Part shown: positions 23,401 through 34,400 of the stretch, one piece after another
Layout: each line of letters starts with the position of its first letter
Position numbering within the stretch: position 1 is the stretch's first letter
NCBI RefSeq assembly: GCF_000003815.2
Contig: NC_049995.1
Location: 12,270,427-12,334,426, forward strand
Length of the DNA: 64,000 bases
Source: Branchiostoma floridae
Lineage: Eukaryota > Chordata > Leptocardii > Amphioxiformes > Branchiostomatidae
Direction of reading: 5' to 3'
The notes under the pieces: generated by a model
The model's input: the letters and a program-made list of their open reading frames with translations, nothing else
The model's database searches: none
Told to the model about the DNA's origin: nothing
Translations under genes and position numbers: made by a program

Positions 23401-26400
23401 CATGATATAGATTTTAGAATACATTGTTGTAATGGACTGATGGTGTCGAGTACTTTCTTTGCATCTTAGATTCGTGGGGTCTGAAATAAAATAGGAAACA
23501 GTAGTGTTCATAACATTGGTATGTTTAGAAGACATTGTTGCAATGGACTGATGGCGTTGAGTGCTTTCTTTGCATCTTAGAGGTCTCGGGTTCAAATCCT
23601 GGACGGGTGAAAGACTTCAAGACTGACTCTCTCTTCATAGTACTGAACACTCGCGAGCAATAGCGCTAGCGTAGTTATGAGAAAGAGTTTTTGTGTTTGA
23701 CATGCACCACCACAAGTTGACTAGCTCTCTGCTGTAATGCTTTCATGGCTATGTGGAACAAGGGCTACAGATATGATAGGCACCATCCTATACACCGCAA
23801 CGTTTGGCAATAATGATAACTATTTCTAAAACTTGGAACACTCGTCACTTGTCACAGTGAATGCGATAATTCCACAAAAAGTTGTCAATATCCATAAAAT
23901 TTGAATAAAACTGACAAAAACTCCTTTAAAGGTATGAATGTGTGATGAAACACATTAAAAAAGTCACAGATTTTGAAAAATTCTACCGTCCATTCGAAGC
24001 ACCATAGCCTGGGTACCATCCTATTTCTACCGGGGCTCCTTACACTCACTTCCCTACAAAAAAATTTTAGGGGTAGCGAGTGTAAGGAGCCCCGGTAGAA
24101 TACGGATGGTACCCAGGCTAGAAGCACCAGACTTACCGTCCATCGCTACGGCACTTCACACACACAGATAGACCCTAACGGATGAACGCTTACCAGGTAC
24201 ATTTATACCCCATTTTCTGCCACACTGCACTTGTATCCAAAACATCTTACCCGTGTCTTATACCTCACTCCTTATGACACCTACCTAGCATCTCTTAAAG
24301 GAGTTCAATGAGCATCAAAGGTTTGGCACTGTTTGTTTTTCCCAGATACACACTCCTTAACCCGACCCCCAGCTAAGAAAATGGCGCGGATCACAATTCT
24401 TGAAGAATCCGAAATTTCGAATAAGTCGTTTACGTGTATCATGTGGCAAAGTGGTTAGTACGGTTGGCCTGGCATCTTAAAGTTCTGGGTTAGAATTAGC
24501 CTGTGTACCATCCGATTTCTACCGGGGCTCCTTACACTCACATGTAATAGAAATGTTTTTAGGGTAGCGAGTGTAAGGTACCCCGTTAGAAATCGGATGG
24601 AACTCAGGCTAGTTTAGAATCCCTATAAGTTGCACGTTACAGAGCTATTTGCTCGCTCAATTAAGGAGAAAATGACATAGCTTGTCTCTGTTTGGGATGT
24701 CTTTGAGTTGGAGCGCAATACTGAAGGTCCCGTGTTTGAGAAGAGCCAAATTAAACCTTCTGATACGTTAAAAAACACTTATGGAAAAGAGTAGGAGCCC
24801 TTCCCAGTGGGGTGGATCAAACCTTACCGTCCGGTCTTCCGGTCTTACGTTAATGTACAAAACTGGTGTGTGGTTAGCTAGTTTTGCGAACAAACATTTG
24901 GGAGCTCGGTACTTGCTTGTCTAGTTGTTCGTTACATAAACCAATCAGGAGGTATATCCACAGTTATAGCTTTGATTCTAATAGATCAATGTCGAAATGT
25001 GTTGAGTGATTCACAAGGAAAATAACCTTGACATTTCTGGCTAGCAACGTCGACTTGTTTGTTTTTCTAACAGAACGTTCCCCATGCTAGGGAATGTTCA
25101 CTGTAATAGTGATACTTACTAGTTGACATTGAAGATGTACATGTGTGTCAAAAGTTAAGTTTGCAATGCTAGAAAACGACCTAGGAAGTGTAAAACAGGC
25201 AAAAACAATAAGTGCTGATTATTTTTGTACCTTACAGTAATAATGACTCAGTAACATGGGTACATTATGAGGGTTTGACCGGGGTTGACACAGAAATTCT
25301 GTCTTTAGATCAACACTATCAATTGTTTTGGTTTTGAACTCAACCCACCCGAAACAGGTCCTTTGTTTCGAGAACATAAAAGAGGCGGCATAGAAAGGTT
25401 TACTTCTTATGTTCGCGGCAGTTCAGCAGAGTTTACATCACTTACAAAGGTCCGTAACCTCTATTGATATCAAACGTTTACTTTCACAACATCGCGAGTG
25501 GAAAAGAAAATATGCTTTAGGATTAGTATATGTCCCATTGTTGTGAGGGCACATAACAGCTGAAAGGAAGGTTATACACTAGGACTGTGTAAGTGTAGAA
25601 GAACGTGTATGTGTAGAATAATTAAGGTACAGGTCCGTGTACCTACAAGCGTACCTGTGCCTACAATATTATTCAGGTTAAGGTCCGGACATGGACGTAG
25701 GGTGTATCTGTCCTTAAATAAGCTAAAGAACTAGTGGGTACCATCTTTAGATTATAGCTGTTAATAAGATGACTGTCCTAACAATTTAAAACCTGTAAAA
25801 CGGGATGACATTTTGATTTTTGATATTCTTGTTTTTAACTTGCAAACATGTAAGTTGCTACATTTGTAACTTGTCCAAACTTCTTAATTTCAGGTACCTC
25901 CAACGCCGCGCTTGTACTTGTAACTGTTCCTATTTTTGTGCACAACCGTAGCCAAGGCCACCAAAACAAGTAATCATCAACCAACTAATTAAAGTGGCCT
26001 TCTACAATTTAGCCCCCCTTTCCACAACTAAACCGTTTTCTCTCACATTCTACACAATACGGTAAAACAACTACGTCGTACAGGTCTTAGCGCCCTTTTC
26101 AACTCGTTACAAACACATCAAAGCGCGATTGTATTTTCCAACTGGGCCGCGAAACAGGGCAAGTATTTGGTGGCAATTAATGGGTTCTTATCCTTGTTAT
26201 CGGCGGTTAATGACTTACTAATAGCTTTTGTCACATAAAGCTGTTTGTTCACATGTTGACAGTTGAAGAAAAACTTTCAAGGCCACTTGAAGTAGACACA
26301 GTTACCAGTTCCCTCTAGCTGTCTGTGGATTTTTAAAAGGTCACAGGTTTTGGGTACTTTGGGCTAACTTAGCTGGGTTATGCCCCTTCTAGTGACTTTG

Positions 26401-29362
26401 ACTGCCGAAATTTGGGCTAACTTAGCTGTCTTAGCTGGGTTATGCCCCTTTGGTTACTCTCTTTGACTGCCAAAAGTATTTTAAACGAATTTCATTGACA
26501 AAGAAGTCTACCTGTTAAGATTCATTTCTAAAATCGTGTACTCGTCTACTTACTAATAGGTACTTATCGACGATTAATTATGTTTTAACCTGCTTCGTCT
26601 TTAGCAAAACCGTATGACGTCCTAAGACGTGTGCCCACGCCGTAAGAGTGCCGGCGGTATGTACCTACCCATTATACCGTGAAGGGTATACATTTGTACA
26701 TGCCGTCATTCGACATGATCCAGAACGTGCTTCCGGAGTTTGCAAAAGGAGAGAGACAATATTTGAGCACTCGAGAAGAGCTACAAACTGCAGTGCTCAA
26801 CAACAAAACTCTAATGTAAGTGTCTCGAAGGTCAAGTATGGAAGTATTCTGACAATACAGACACTACTTATAGCGAACAGAGGTACATGTCCCTTACTGT
26901 TTTAAGGTACACAGACCTAGTATAGACTATAACATGTCTTACTTATATATGTACAAAAAAATACCGTCGTTCCTCAACTCCTCCTTGCCCCCACTAGCCC
27001 CTTTTCCTTCATACCCCATACAACACTGTAAAAAACAAAACACGTAGCTCCAAATCGCAGTGCCCCTTTACTAATCGTAACAAATACACCGAGATGCGAT
27101 TGTATTTTTCAACTAGGCCGCGAAACAGGGCAAGTATTTGGTGACAATTAGTGGGACCTTATCCTTGTTATCGGCTTTTAATGGCTAACCAATATTCAGT
27201 GGATGATAAAACTGTTTACATACTTTGACGTCTAAAACAAAAACTCCGAAGGCCACTTCAAGTAGACACAGTGACTAATTTCCTCTACGTAGATGTACAA
27301 ACGACGCCTTGGGTTTTCGTATCTTTTTCTATCCTACCTTAAAGTTTAATAAATAGGATTTAGAAATACTGAATACTTAAAATCCTGCTCTAGACAATAT
27401 AATGCAACATTTTATTCGTATATGTCCGTATATGAAATATCAGCAAGCGAACTGATTTCTTTAGTGCAGATACGTATGATTTGGTTAAAGTACGGCAGCC
27501 CCTGGGATGGTAGTTTTGTACCTTGAACCTTATTGAGAGAAGTAATTCTACCGCAAACTAAAAATAGAGAGTCGCTTAGAGGCTTCAAACAATGTCGGCT
27601 ACTGTACTACACAGTAAGCGATACGTTAAATGGGTATATATCATTGATAACATCGTCCAGGTGGGAACGACTGACGGACACTATTGAAGTATACAACGTC
27701 AAAAGCTCATTAAAAGTCATGACGCTGGAGATACGAAGTTGTTTTGAACATAAACATTATTCATAAAGCGAAAAGCTAGCCAGACTTACAACTGAAGAAA
27801 GTTTGATTGCTTGATTAGTTTATTAGTTAGTTATTTGATTTGTTGATCATTTGGTTGATAAAATGTATAGGGACGGTACTACAGCAAAAATATGTGAGTC
27901 ACTTTAGATAATATCACAATTTGGGGTAAGATGATAGGACTCAGTTGTACGCTGCACGGTTCCATATCTTCATTTTACATATACATTAAAGACGTATTCT
28001 TGTGAATTCATAACACAGATGGCATTCCCACCTAAAATTGTTCTTGTATAGCAATTGCTTGCAGGGTATAATTTTATGTAGCACTTATAGTCCCCTTGAA
28101 TATTGGGTCAATTAAGTATTCCAATTTTTTTTATTGATTTTGTGATTGGTTGGTTGCGACGGAAGAGACTTGAGACTCATTTGGTTGGTTGGTGGATGGA
28201 TGGTGGTTACGTGTGAAGGAATTTTACATATTCAGGGTCCTGTCATATTCGTCGAATAGTCGCGGTACTTTGATGGAGGTTATGACAGTAAACTGAAGGC
28301 ATTCTTAGGATAACTGTTCATAAGTCGACTCGTATATAAGATTTTCAGCTATCTTTTTACTGAAAGTGATGTTTTAGATCTTTGTCAGTAGTTGCCATTT
28401 TTGCCATATCCTGCATGAACCTTCTACATCAGAATTCTACGACGACTTATAACGAATGTGACCTGTAAGAGTGCCGGGAATACATGTACGTCCTTTGATA
28501 GTTAACTGTACCGTTAGAGAACATGTCATCATCATACGTACGTGATCCGAAACATGTTTCCAGAATTTCCGATGAGAGTTCTAGAAGGCCAACATCTGAG
28601 CACTTTACGGAAATCACAGACTCCCAAGCTTATCAGCAAAACTCTCATACAGGAAATACAGGTGTATCAATAGTGGAGTGTATAACAATTTGATGACTTT
28701 TAACGAATGGAGTACCAAAAGCGTGGCACACCGCACATGCATGTTATACACAACGACAAGAATCTAGCGTATGTTTGTCAAGCAACGGGCCACTGAGGGT
28801 GTTTAAAAACAAATGGAAACTCCAAAGCTTATCATCAAAACCTCATATAAGTGTATCAATGGTGGGGTATAGAAGTATCATAACAATGAAATGGAATACA
28901 AACGGCGTGGTACACCACACATGCGTGTTATAGACAACGAAAACGAACCTAGACCACTGAGAGTACGTAAAAATTAAGGGAATCTTTATTGTAAAGATAT
29001 ACTCACGATGTACGACCCATTCTATGAATTGCAGGTGTAGAGGTGTCGTAACAGTTAAATGACCAGTTTTATCAAATAGAATACCAACAGCGTGGCACAC
29101 CGCACATGCATATTATTATAGACAACGACAAAGCGTTAGAGCGTGCTTGCCAATCAACAGATCACTGAAAGTGCGTAAAAATTAGGGGAATCTGTCTTGT
29201 AAAGGTATACTCACGATGTACGACCCATTCTATGAAGGGCAGGTGTTCGAAGTCGTGCTGGTGAAGATCGTCCATCTTCGTGGAGTACATTAGGTAGCGA
29301 AGTCTGTCCTGCGCACGGACGTACGTCCGACGATTCCCTGGCGACACGCCTAAGTGCAACAT
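17424..29362 (-). CDS. CARD and death-domain adaptor (RAIDD/CRADD-like)
   Basis: Exons: 29362-29215, 23361-23207, 20682-20523, 20127-20001, 19116-18995, 18357-18214 and 17719-17424 (stop). All junction phases agree, giving 383 residues. The CARD (about 54-146) is clear: AILLRHHSTLVREL, KGDRAFKAFCDGLRS, YLAELLEG. The death domain (about 155-236) shows ALARPLGWAALPRDLGV, VIESCKREN and LIRWMDCRTDAERLLDEL. This order is that of CRADD/RAIDD, which links a caspase-2-type CARD to PIDD through death domains in apoptosis; here the partners are inferred only. Human CRADD has about 199 residues. The extra 51 N-terminal residues and the ~147-residue Ser/Thr/Arg-rich tail are unlike it. The first exon is the least certain: if it is not used, translation starts at 23356 and gives 332 residues. 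Tandem repeats flank several splice sites. Confidence 0.8.
19287..19327. mobile_element. half copy of the GGTACC-family MITE
   Basis: GCGTAAGGAGCCCCTGTAGA followed by GCGGATGGTACCCAGGCTA, matching the right arm of 24005-24120. Confidence 0.65.
19390..19462 (+). tRNA. tRNA-Ala (anticodon AGC)
   Basis: 73 nt fold as a full cloverleaf: acceptor stem GGGGATG/CATCTCC with the G3-U70 pair that marks alanine tRNAs, D arm GTAGCTCAGATGGTAGAGC, anticodon loop TTAGCAT (AGC), T arm with GGATCGATACC, and discriminator A. TTTT at 19469-19472 can end Pol III transcription. It lies in an intron of the CARD-DD gene on the opposite strand. Confidence 0.95.
20315..20522. repeat. two-copy ~100-bp tandem repeat at a splice donor
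   Basis: TGTGAATTTGCGTGCAT... starts at 20315 and again at 20415. On the minus strand the array begins directly at the donor of the exon 20682-20523. Confidence 0.75.
21441..21537. mobile_element. Penelope-like retroelement fragment (inverted)
   Basis: CACTGACGAAAGATAGTGGA...GAAATGTCTGATCGTTTCC...CATATCCAGTTGCTTGAGTA is the reverse of the block seen at 41449-41535. Confidence 0.5.
21612..21905. repeat. two-copy tandem duplication, ~148 bp
   Basis: CTGTAAATATTTGTAT...TTGTCAAGAGGAATTGTGA...GAAACCGAACAAGCGAT...ATAGACCACGG occurs at 21621 onward and 21769 onward. Confidence 0.8.
22935..23206. repeat. tandem copies of a CARD exon 3' end plus intron start
   Basis: The segment CTTTCTATGTAGTATGACTG (minus-strand exon end and donor) occurs in the real exon at 23207 and again near 23114, 23033 and, diverged, 22935, at 80-98 nt spacing. 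The copy at 23114 still keeps ~14 codons of the exon sequence in minus orientation. Confidence 0.75.
23355..23590. repeat. two-copy ~120-bp repeat across a splice acceptor
   Basis: TGGGGTCTGAAA (minus-strand acceptor TTTCAGACCCC) occurs at 23355 and 23475, with matching text between: CATAACATT..., ATTGTTG(T/C)AATGGACTGATGG, and TTTCTTTGCATCTTAGA. The second unit ends in GGTTCAAATCC, which looks like a tRNA B box. Confidence 0.7.
24005..24120. mobile_element. hairpin MITE (GGTACC family)
   Basis: Near-perfect inverted arms: TAGCCTGGGTACCATCC...TACCGGGGCTCCTTACACTC on the left and the inverse on the right, with a ~30-nt AT-rich loop. It has no coding capacity. It lies in an intron of the CARD-DD gene. 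Confidence 0.85.
24440..24496. mobile_element. tRNA-derived SINE-like fragment
   Basis: TGGCAAAGTGGTTAGTACGG followed by TTCTGGGTTAGAATT has the spacing of Pol III A and B boxes in a degraded tRNA head. A MITE abuts it at 24497. Confidence 0.5.
24497..24611. mobile_element. hairpin MITE (GGTACC family), second copy
   Basis: Same arms as 24005-24120 with a few substitutions (TAGCCTGTGTACC, GGTACCCCGTTAG, GGAACTCAGGCTA). Confidence 0.85.
25990..27300. repeat. duplicated ~320-bp segments about 970 bp apart
   Basis: 26000-26320 and about 26975-27300 share long blocks (CCGCGAAACAGGGCAAGTAT at 26148 and 27118; CCTTATCCTTGTTATCGGC; AAGGCCACTT.AAGTAGACAC). This fits a tandem duplication of about 1 kb with a diverged middle. 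Within it, GCTAACTTAGCTGGGTTATG is itself repeated near 26363 and 26411. Confidence 0.7.
28640..29214. repeat. ~190-bp tandem repeat ending at a splice donor
   Basis: Units begin near 28661, 28851, 29032 and, as the real exon, 29240. They share GCGTGGCACACCGCACATGC, ACAACGA(C/A)AA and GTGCGTAAAAATTA blocks. The unit at 28990-29050 includes a copy of the exon end and donor (ACTCACGATGTACGACCCAT), as in the real exon at 29211. Confidence 0.8.
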
Positions 29363-29399
29363 CGTCGCTCTCCGTGGGTCTTCGGGGATGGAATCTTTG

Positions 29400-31047
29400 T
29401 CTTCGGGTGGCGGAAATAGACAGGTATTTGGCTAGATCTGACAGGTCCTGAGGAGTTTCAGACCTGCTCTGTGGGGCTTATTTACATAAACACGCCGCCT
29501 TAGAAACCAGCGGTGAAGGGTGAAAAGGGCTACTTGTCTTGTAAGGACTCTACCACTGTTGTCCCCTTAAGGGATTTACCTTAACTACACCTTAAATAAT
29601 CTCCTTTAAGATTAACGTTCACAATTCAATTCACGATACATATTATTATTTTAATGTATCTTTACACATGGTCGTAACATAGAAAGTAAATGGATGCTTT
29701 TTGATATGAAATATTTTGATGTCGTACCTGTAAGGCCCCTTTTAAGAGAGTGGACTCTCCCCTGTACGAGGGGTAGGGGGTATTTGACACCGAGCGACCC
29801 TAGTCATTTCAAGGAGAACAATACAAACAATGTAACACCGGGCCGTACAAAGGTAGCGATGCGGGGTTTTACGTTACCTGCTTACATGGTTTTGTGTTCG
29901 GGCGACGCTAGATGCCTTCGTTGCTTCGATACACATCTGGTCAGTAGGGGGTGGGGTAGCTGGAGAAAACGCAGCAGAAAATTTGTTAAACCTAGATTCC
30001 AGGTATAACGAGACGTGTTCTGAATGGTTTAACGAATGGCGGGATAATCTTACACCCCCTCGGCTCTCTCTGTGGTAATTTCACGGCCGTTGAGCATGAA
30101 GGGATATAATTGAAGCCTGTGATGACATTTAATATCGGCAGCTTTTGTGGAAGAAAAACAAGACGACTTCTAGTGGTATACACGGAACTAAAGTAATTGG
30201 GGATAGACTTAAGCGGTCTGGAAGAACAGACATTGCTGTACATCGTCAAAACGCAGATCATTGAGATACAGCTTTACTTGATTAACCAGCGAAAGTACCA
30301 AATATTTTCAAATGTAGCTTATTCTCTACTGATTATATGTTTCACTTTCTGCTTAATAACATATGCGTCTCGGGCAAACAGCGACTGGGGCTTCTGTGAA
30401 TCTTCTGTGGTAGGTTATTACAAGATCTTGTTGAAATTAAACAAATAAATATTGCCTCGCTCAAATACTTCAAGAGGCCTTTTTAGACCGAGCTAGTCAG
30501 GGAAACTAAGAAAAACAGGAGTAAGAGTACCCCTTTAAAACTTTAATATCAGAAGTTTCTTATCCAGCAAACAGGCTAGTCAGGAAACCACACCATTACA
30601 ATGACCCTTCACGCCCCCTGGTTTTGATTGGAATAAGCCGAACATGATCCGCTTCATCCCATTGGCTTAACAGATCTGCGCCAATGACCCGGATGTCAAC
30701 AAAATGGCGTCACATTTCTAATGTGATTTTGCAGGAGACATTGATACGCCTGTCGCTTGTTCGGTGGGTACAATGATAAGTCTGGCTTCATTGAAACTTG
30801 CAGCAGTTCGGTGAAATCACGCGTGTCCGTTTATTCTGTGGTTCAATGGTGTTTAAGCCATAAATAGACCGCGGGAGACCGATATTTTAAGCCTTACGAT
30901 CACATGACACTCGATCTAAAGTTTCAAAGGCATCAGAATTAAACATTTCTACGCACAAGGGATCTGTTAACTAAGAAATCACGCAAAACGACACTATTAA
31001 AGAAATTAAGAAAGTCAGCGCTTCAGCCACTCAGAGACTTGTCTCGC
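29400..31047. other. region between the CARD-DD and B4GALNT genes
   Basis: No confident exon. Around 30625-30700, inverted CCAAT motifs (GATTGGAA, CCATTGGC) and AAAATGGCG suggest a promoter, perhaps for the CARD-DD gene. Confidence 0.35.
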
Positions 31048-31053
31048 TTTATT
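31048..31053 (-). terminator. candidate poly(A) signal of the B4GALNT gene
   Basis: AATAAA on the minus strand, 438 nt downstream of the stop codon. Confidence 0.5.
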
Positions 31054-31134
31054 TTCAATCTCCTTGATTTTGTCGTAAGGAGACAAAATCACCAATTATG
31101 TCAATCATAAAAAAATTGTACAACTTCATTTTTT

Positions 31135-31290
31135 TTTAAATTGTATAACTTCATTTTCATTTTCATTTCACTGATGAATGTGGACTCCTTTCGAAACGTC
31201 TATCAAAATTTTTAAAGTATCCAGAAGTAAAGAGTGAATCTTCCTCAATTTTGATGTTTCCTGGATGAGTAACCTTCACAAACATATGTC
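31135..31290. mobile_element. Penelope-like retroelement tail fragment
   Basis: CACTGATGAATGTGGACTCC, then TTCGAAACGTC and a CCTGGATGAGTAACCTTCAC end. The CCTGGATG..TAACCT end also occurs at 41776. Confidence 0.4.
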
Positions 31291-31490
31291 AATCATAGTT
31301 TGCGCCGAATTCAGATTACCTAATAAACAGACCGATACATTTCATACATTGCTGTCATGCCCTACCAGCATTTCAAAAACTCCCTTTGCCATCTTAAGTT
31401 TATTGGGACTGCTATATGCTATACGCTTTGCAATTGAATAGAGTTCTGCCATTTTGTAATGGGTTGGTACAAACCATTGGTAGTTGAGGG

Positions 31491-34400
31491 TTAATTTGCA
31501 GTTGAACTATTCCCTCCTCGAAAGGACAAATAAAAGCCACCATCAACTGGGTTACACTTATAGTAGTTGTTAATATTTGAACATTCCTCAGTAAACCACA
31601 AGTGGCATTTTATGTTGAACCTGAAGTACTCGTATTTCCATTGCGTTCTTTGGTAATCCAGTCCCTGATAACGGAATGCGTTATACTCCATCGTTTGCGT
31701 TCGCCTGTGACCGATCGTGACGTCATCACATGCTGCAATTTTCAGTTTCCCCATTGCAGCCATGAAGAACTCTGAAAACAGAAAAAAAAACGCGCATCTT
31801 AACCAAAGCTTGAATATGTCACTTCTCCTCTACTCTATAAAATTGTTTTGATACTCCACAGTGGTAGAGGCATTTTATCCTCTTTTCAATTCATCACATT
31901 AGACTCTTTTTTAATTCAGAACATAATTTAGATACCCATCCGAAGTGGGAGGTACTGAATTAATTATGTTTGGTCAGCAGGTTTCCTTTTCTCTGTATCA
32001 GAACATCTTCGATGAGGCAAGAACAGTCTTACATGACGAAATTTGATTAAAAAAATCGATATAAGAGCACGTTGGGCAAAAAAACTTTCCCTGGCGTTTG
32101 AATGACGTCTGAACAGACTGCAATACTCCTTGATGACGTAAGATGGCGCTTGAGTATTGTGTTAATGACCTATTCCACTTTTCATGCGGCAATTGATGAC
32201 CACGGCCATATAGCTTACGTGTGTGTCCATGCCTCGAGTACTTGGGGTCGAACCCGACGGCACGAACGCTGTCCGTCCTCGCCATGAAGAAGTTGGTTAC
32301 TCTGGTGGAGAAATGGCAGCGAGGAAACCCGGGGACTGGTCCCCAGTGGTGATGGTCGTGGATAAGCAGACAGTCGCCATCTTTGTCACCTGGGACGAGC
32401 GTCATTTTCGTGTGCGCCACTTTTTTGAAACCTACCCTGCCAGAAACCTACACAAAATTACAAATCATGGAATATCTCAGAGAGAGTGCTAATCATTATT
32501 GTAATGTTTACGACGTGATGTGTTTTTAAGGTCACTTAAGTTTTATTTCTTTTATACATGTAAGAAACAAATAGACAAACAAACGATGTATAAGAAGAAC
32601 TTCCATTGCAAAGTGAACTCATGAAGAGTATGAAGAATAAAAATTGTCATGAATGGTCAGTAAACTGTCACAATGAACGTCTATAGAAGAATTTTTGTTT
32701 GACTTCCACATAAGGTCATAAATGTACTTATATTTCGGGAAATTTTAACATGGAATCCGCTTAGAATGGTATATGAGTAGGGTCTCACCGACAATCGTTG
32801 ACGTTGTACGGATTTTAATGACATTTTCTTGTTCGATTTAAATTTCCTTGAAGATATGAAAGTCAATGCCAATGGCCAAGACAGAAATGCATTAAGATAC
32901 ATATGCCGCAGACATGTACTTACCAAGTCCAAGTCTGTGTTATCCAGAACATTGACGAATCTTTCCAACTTTGTCCTATTTCCGAAAGCGAAGTCGTCAT
33001 CCACCCAAAGTAGGTAGGGCGTGTTCACCTGGGAAACGGCCAGGTTTCTTCCCGCGAACCAGCCCTGCAGGGGAGAATACGTCATCGCAAAGTTTCAGTG
33101 CTGCAGGGGATTTTGGGTAAGGTCAGAGATTAAGGTCCCTTAGAGATAAACTCAAATCGAATGTGGAACTCCGGAAACGTTGCAAAAAGAGTCTAGGCAA
33201 AGCATTGTTTACAAGTGAGAGACAATAGAAATCACTTTACACTTTGACCACAGACCATAATGCATCCTGATTGCACACGGTACTTGTAACAATAAGATGG
33301 GTCGTGGCATATCATATAGAAGATAAAAAAAGTAAAAAGTTTGGAATTTTAAAAACGTGCCAAGTATATTACCATAATTGTTATTGTTATTACTGTTGTA
33401 GAAATGATCATCATACTATCATTACAATCATTATCATTACTAAATTAATATTCTTGAGTTTGACTTAAGCAAAGTGTATGCAGAATACAAAATGCTTTCA
33501 ATTTGCTTTTATTGGCATTTCCCTTACGAAATGTAAACCAAAAACACCCATATCACAGTTTAATATTATTTTTGTACTTAGAAGAACAAACTACGATATA
33601 CCAGTTGAATATAACAATATGATATCTATGGTGTTTCACAAGAAAATGCCACCTACTATAGCATACGGCATAACAAAATGGTCGACATGCTCCGCCTGGA
33701 GGTTTTCTATTGGACGACTGTCGTCTGCGACGATGACCCGGATGTTGGGATAGAATGCCCGGATGGTGGCCAGCAGGGTTCGTATGGACGCATACCGGAG
33801 AAATGTTTTGGTGATAACGGTCACTTTGGATGCGATGTCTTCATCTGTTTCAGAGGGCAAAAAGTACATTTTCTTTAATGTTATGATACGTTTTTTGAAT
33901 AGTAATATCGTATAGGATACAAAATAAATTCGACAAACTTCGGAAATTCAAAACTAGAAATGTCTTGCACATGGGTCGATGGAAAGTCTGTTATATTATA
34001 TTGTGCACTCTTGTCAACGGTAAGTATTGTTATTCCTACAAATATCATCTATAAAAGTTCAACATAATTGCAAACCCTAGCCAAGCATTTTCAGGGTCAT
34101 TCCTACAAATATTTTTTACAAAAGTACATACATAATTACAAACGATCAATAACCACAGCAATACATGTGCAGCAGCATCATTCAGGTAACAAACTTGTCA
34201 GTGATTAATTTATTAGCCTAATGAATGATTCAACTAATGACGTTAAACGAACCTGGTCCGGGATCATACAGGAGTGAAACTCTAGAAGGTTGGATGCGAA
34301 CGGGAATGCTTGCTTCGTAGTTCAGGTACCTAAATTTAACTATCGATAGAAAGCGGTTACAGTAGACCAATAGCCGATCTAGCGGAAGTTTTCGATTCCT

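Noticed and set aside
23526-23600. tRNA gene at the GGTTCAAATCC box
   Set aside because: No cloverleaf stems; it is a degraded tRNA-like or chance B box inside a tandem repeat.
32431-32910. Separate small exon between the two B4GALNT exons at 33064-32924 and 32447-32219
   Set aside because: Moving the acceptor to 32447 supplies the missing residues in phase 0, so no extra exon is needed.
34253-34329. B4GALNT exon starting at 34329
   Set aside because: That acceptor clashes in phase with the preceding exon; the acceptor at 34339 fits and gives a better family match.
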